The notes below the pieces were generated by a model that was not told the DNA's origin, did not search any database, and saw nothing but the letters and a program-made list of their open reading frames with translations. The translations under genes were made by a program, and so were the position numbers. Positions 27,498 to 28,861 of a DNA stretch of 28,861 nucleotides are shown one piece after another. Source of the DNA: Isotricha intestinalis (taxonomy: Eukaryota > Ciliophora > Litostomatea > Vestibuliferida > Isotrichidae). Position 1 is the stretch's first letter. Each line of letters begins with the position of its first letter. The stretch covers positions 1-28,861 of the forward strand of contig JAJJLU010000041.1 of NCBI GenBank assembly GCA_023807065.1, given 5' to 3'.

Positions 27498-28706
27498 TTA
27501 AACAAAAGATGTATATTTTAATATTTTTTTTTCTATAACATTTTGATTTATTTTTTGTGAAGTTCTTGTTTGATTAATTAAATAACAAGATACAATAATT
27601 ATAAGAAGAATTAATAAAAATATTGTAATTTTAATGAACGTATTTATAACTAATCTAAATTTTAAATAATTTTCTTCATTCAATTGTACATTACTTTTAT
27701 AAATTGTTATAATGTTATTATCTTTATCAAAAATAATTGGATGTTCCTCTAAAAATTGAGCTCCAATAATCCATACATTATAAAATACAGATTGTATAAA
27801 ATAAATATCAAAATTAAAACTTAGTTTATCCAAAAGAGATTCTAAAGTTATATTTAAATAATCATTGCCAATTAATAATGTAATATTATTTAATAAAAAT
27901 GCTTTTTCATTTATTATTCTTTCATCACATTGAATTTGAAATTGCATTGATGTTAGACCAAATAAAATTGTCATAATTTTACATATTCCTTTTTCGAATA
28001 CTTTATTAAATAAATATTCTCTTAAAAATTCAAAAGTACTAAATGTAAAAATTATTCCATTAACACCACTATCAATGACAAATTCTGTTACATTTTCAGA
28101 AAAATCATAACTTATATTATTTATAATCATATTATCAATAGATATTTTCCAATCTCTCTTATTATTATTAATAAATGATATATTATCATTTCCAATTAAA
28201 TAATGTGGTATTTCCCCAAAATAAACTTTATTATTAAATAAATCACTAACTAAAATTTTTTTATTTATAATTTTATTATTATATAATTGATCAATAAAAG
28301 ATAAATTTTTATTACAACCTACAATTCCATCCATTTTATTTTCAATATTTGTTTCATTTATTAATAAAAATGTAAAATTATTTATTGTATTTTCTCCTAA
28401 TTTTAATATATCTGAACATATGATACCAGAAGCATATCCTCCTAAATAATTAATTTCTTTATTATATCCAATTTTTTGAAATGTTATTGAATTTTTTTTA
28501 TTAAAACCAGTATTAAATTTACTTTCATTACTTTCTTTGTCATATATCCAAAAATCACTTGAAGCTAAATCAAAAAGTAAATTAAATTTTTGTGGTGGAG
28601 TTCCTATAAATACTTTTATGTAATGTTTATTTTGTTTTAATTTTATTGTTGGTAAAATAATAGAATAAATAATAGATAAAGATTGAAAAATAATAATATT
28701 TTTCAT
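27498..28706 (-). CDS. Membrane-anchored pepsin-family aspartyl protease-like protein
   Basis: A 402-residue A1 (pepsin) family protein with a signal peptide (1-17, MKNIIIFQSLSIIYSII) and a C-terminal transmembrane helix (about 355-375), so it is a type I membrane protein of the secretory, lysosomal or cell surface system. Family features in order are YIKVFIGTPPQKFNLLFD (29-46), first active-site segment FDLASSDFWIYD (45-56), flap NYLGGYASG (86-94) with a Tyr, MDGIVGC (125-131, usual DGILGL), second active-site segment FVIDSGVNGIIF (209-220), and the C-terminal VWIIGAQFLEEHPIIFD (311-327). Both catalytic Asp (46 and 212) are present, but the first D-T-G is D-L-A. Loss of Thr and Gly could alter or abolish activity. 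N-glycosylation sites are frequent. No clear propeptide separates the signal from the catalytic domain. The stop is TAA. It is the last gene before the right telomere. Confidence 0.88.
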   Translation of the reverse strand: MKNIIIFQSLSIIYSIILPTIKLKQNKHYIKVFIGTPPQKFNLLFDLASSDFWIYDKESNESKFNTGFNKKNSITFQKIGYNKEINYLGGYASGIICSDILKLGENTINNFTFLLINETNIENKMDGIVGCNKNLSFIDQLYNNKIINKKILVSDLFNNKVYFGEIPHYLIGNDNISFINNNKRDWKISIDNMIINNISYDFSENVTEFVIDSGVNGIIFTFSTFEFLREYLFNKVFEKGICKIMTILFGLTSMQFQIQCDERIINEKAFLLNNITLLIGNDYLNITLESLLDKLSFNFDIYFIQSVFYNVWIIGAQFLEEHPIIFDKDNNIITIYKSNVQLNEENYLKFRLVINTFIKITIFLLILLIIIVSCYLINQTRTSQKINQNVIEKKILKYTSFV

Positions 28707-28836
28707 TTAATAAAAAACATTTATTGAATAAAATAAAAAATTAAAAATTAAATAAAAATTATGAATTTTTTTATAACAAAAAAAATAAAAATATTAATTA
28801 TTTAATAAATATAGGAGAAGATGAAGATATTATTTT
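28707..28836. promoter_or_regulatory. Right subtelomere and promoter of the protease-like gene
   Basis: Only 130 bp of A/T-rich sequence separate the start codon of the terminal gene from the telomere. The promoter and 5' untranslated region must fit here. There is no recognisable box. A slightly purine-rich patch, ATAGGAGAAGATGAAGATAT, directly adjoins the telomere. Confidence 0.5.
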
Positions 28837-28861
28837 GGGGATTGGGGATTGGGGATTGGGG
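28837..28861. repeat. Right telomere, (GGGGATT)n
   Basis: Three GGGGATT heptamers and a final GGGG complete the window. This is the exact reverse complement of the left-end CCCCAAT unit, with the G-rich strand running toward the end as expected. The window therefore ends at a real chromosome terminus, although the array shown is probably truncated by sequencing. Confidence 0.97.

Noticed and set aside
1..28861. CRISPR arrays, insertion sequences, transposases, toxin-antitoxin pairs or phage genes.
   Set aside because: None was seen. The window is eukaryotic, and the only regular repeats are the telomeres and the in-frame 48-bp coding array.

Overview
This window reads as one complete, telomere-to-telomere macronuclear chromosome of a ciliate. 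It opens with five CCCCAAT repeats plus a C7 tract and closes with GGGGATT repeats, so both ends are capped and the whole molecule is 28,861 bp. The DNA is extremely AT-rich. Genes are closely packed on both strands, and almost all are intronless. One gene (V-ATPase subunit G) carries two tiny introns of 31 and 37 nt. Every convincing reading frame is open in the standard code, and TAA, TAG and TGA are all used as stops. A ciliate origin rests on the small two-telomere chromosome with C4A2-like ends, the ciliate-style surface antigen, the TmcB/PAS multi-membrane protein and the Asn-rich proteins. The standard code and the intron size point away from Tetrahymena/Paramecium and Stentor. A standard-code class such as the Litostomatea (for example rumen ciliates) is possible, but this is inference and I cannot confirm the species.

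Layout, left to right. A left telomere and a 0.6 kb gene-free subtelomere come first. Next is a divergent pair of an LC8-type dynein light chain (-) and an inositol-polyphosphate 5-phosphatase (+), then about 1 kb without a clear gene. A small probably N-acylated protein (-) and a 1712-residue TmcB/PAS-type membrane protein (-) follow. From 8.8 to 12.06 kb, a GPI-anchor-type Cys-repeat surface antigen (+) sits isolated between two long AT-rich spacers. The downstream spacer contains a small GC-rich hairpin island.

The 12.06-17.14 kb block holds a protein built from nineteen 16-residue repeats (+), an Asn-rich protein with a compact N-terminal block (+), and a 717-residue Asn-rich protein with a JHY-like motif (-). 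The 17.38-24.57 kb block holds V-ATPase subunit G (+), pescadillo (-), an unrecognised 416-residue protein (-), and a 1173-residue charged coiled-coil protein (+). The right end has a short HMG-box-like protein (-), a 2.1 kb spacer with what looks like a decayed spliced gene, and a membrane-anchored pepsin-family protein with an altered first active-site motif (-). The right telomere starts 130 bp beyond that start codon.

The genes do not form a pathway. Housekeeping roles (dynein, phosphoinositide turnover, proton pump, ribosome biogenesis) are mixed with cell-surface and ciliate-type genes, as expected for a macronuclear chromosome transcribed gene by gene. Divergent pairs share spacers of about 80-250 bp and convergent pairs have spacers of about 70-350 bp. 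Most start codons are preceded by a run of A. I found no classic selfish or defence system. The most unusual items are the heptameric telomere with standard-code usage, the 16-residue repeat protein, and the aspartyl protease-like protein.
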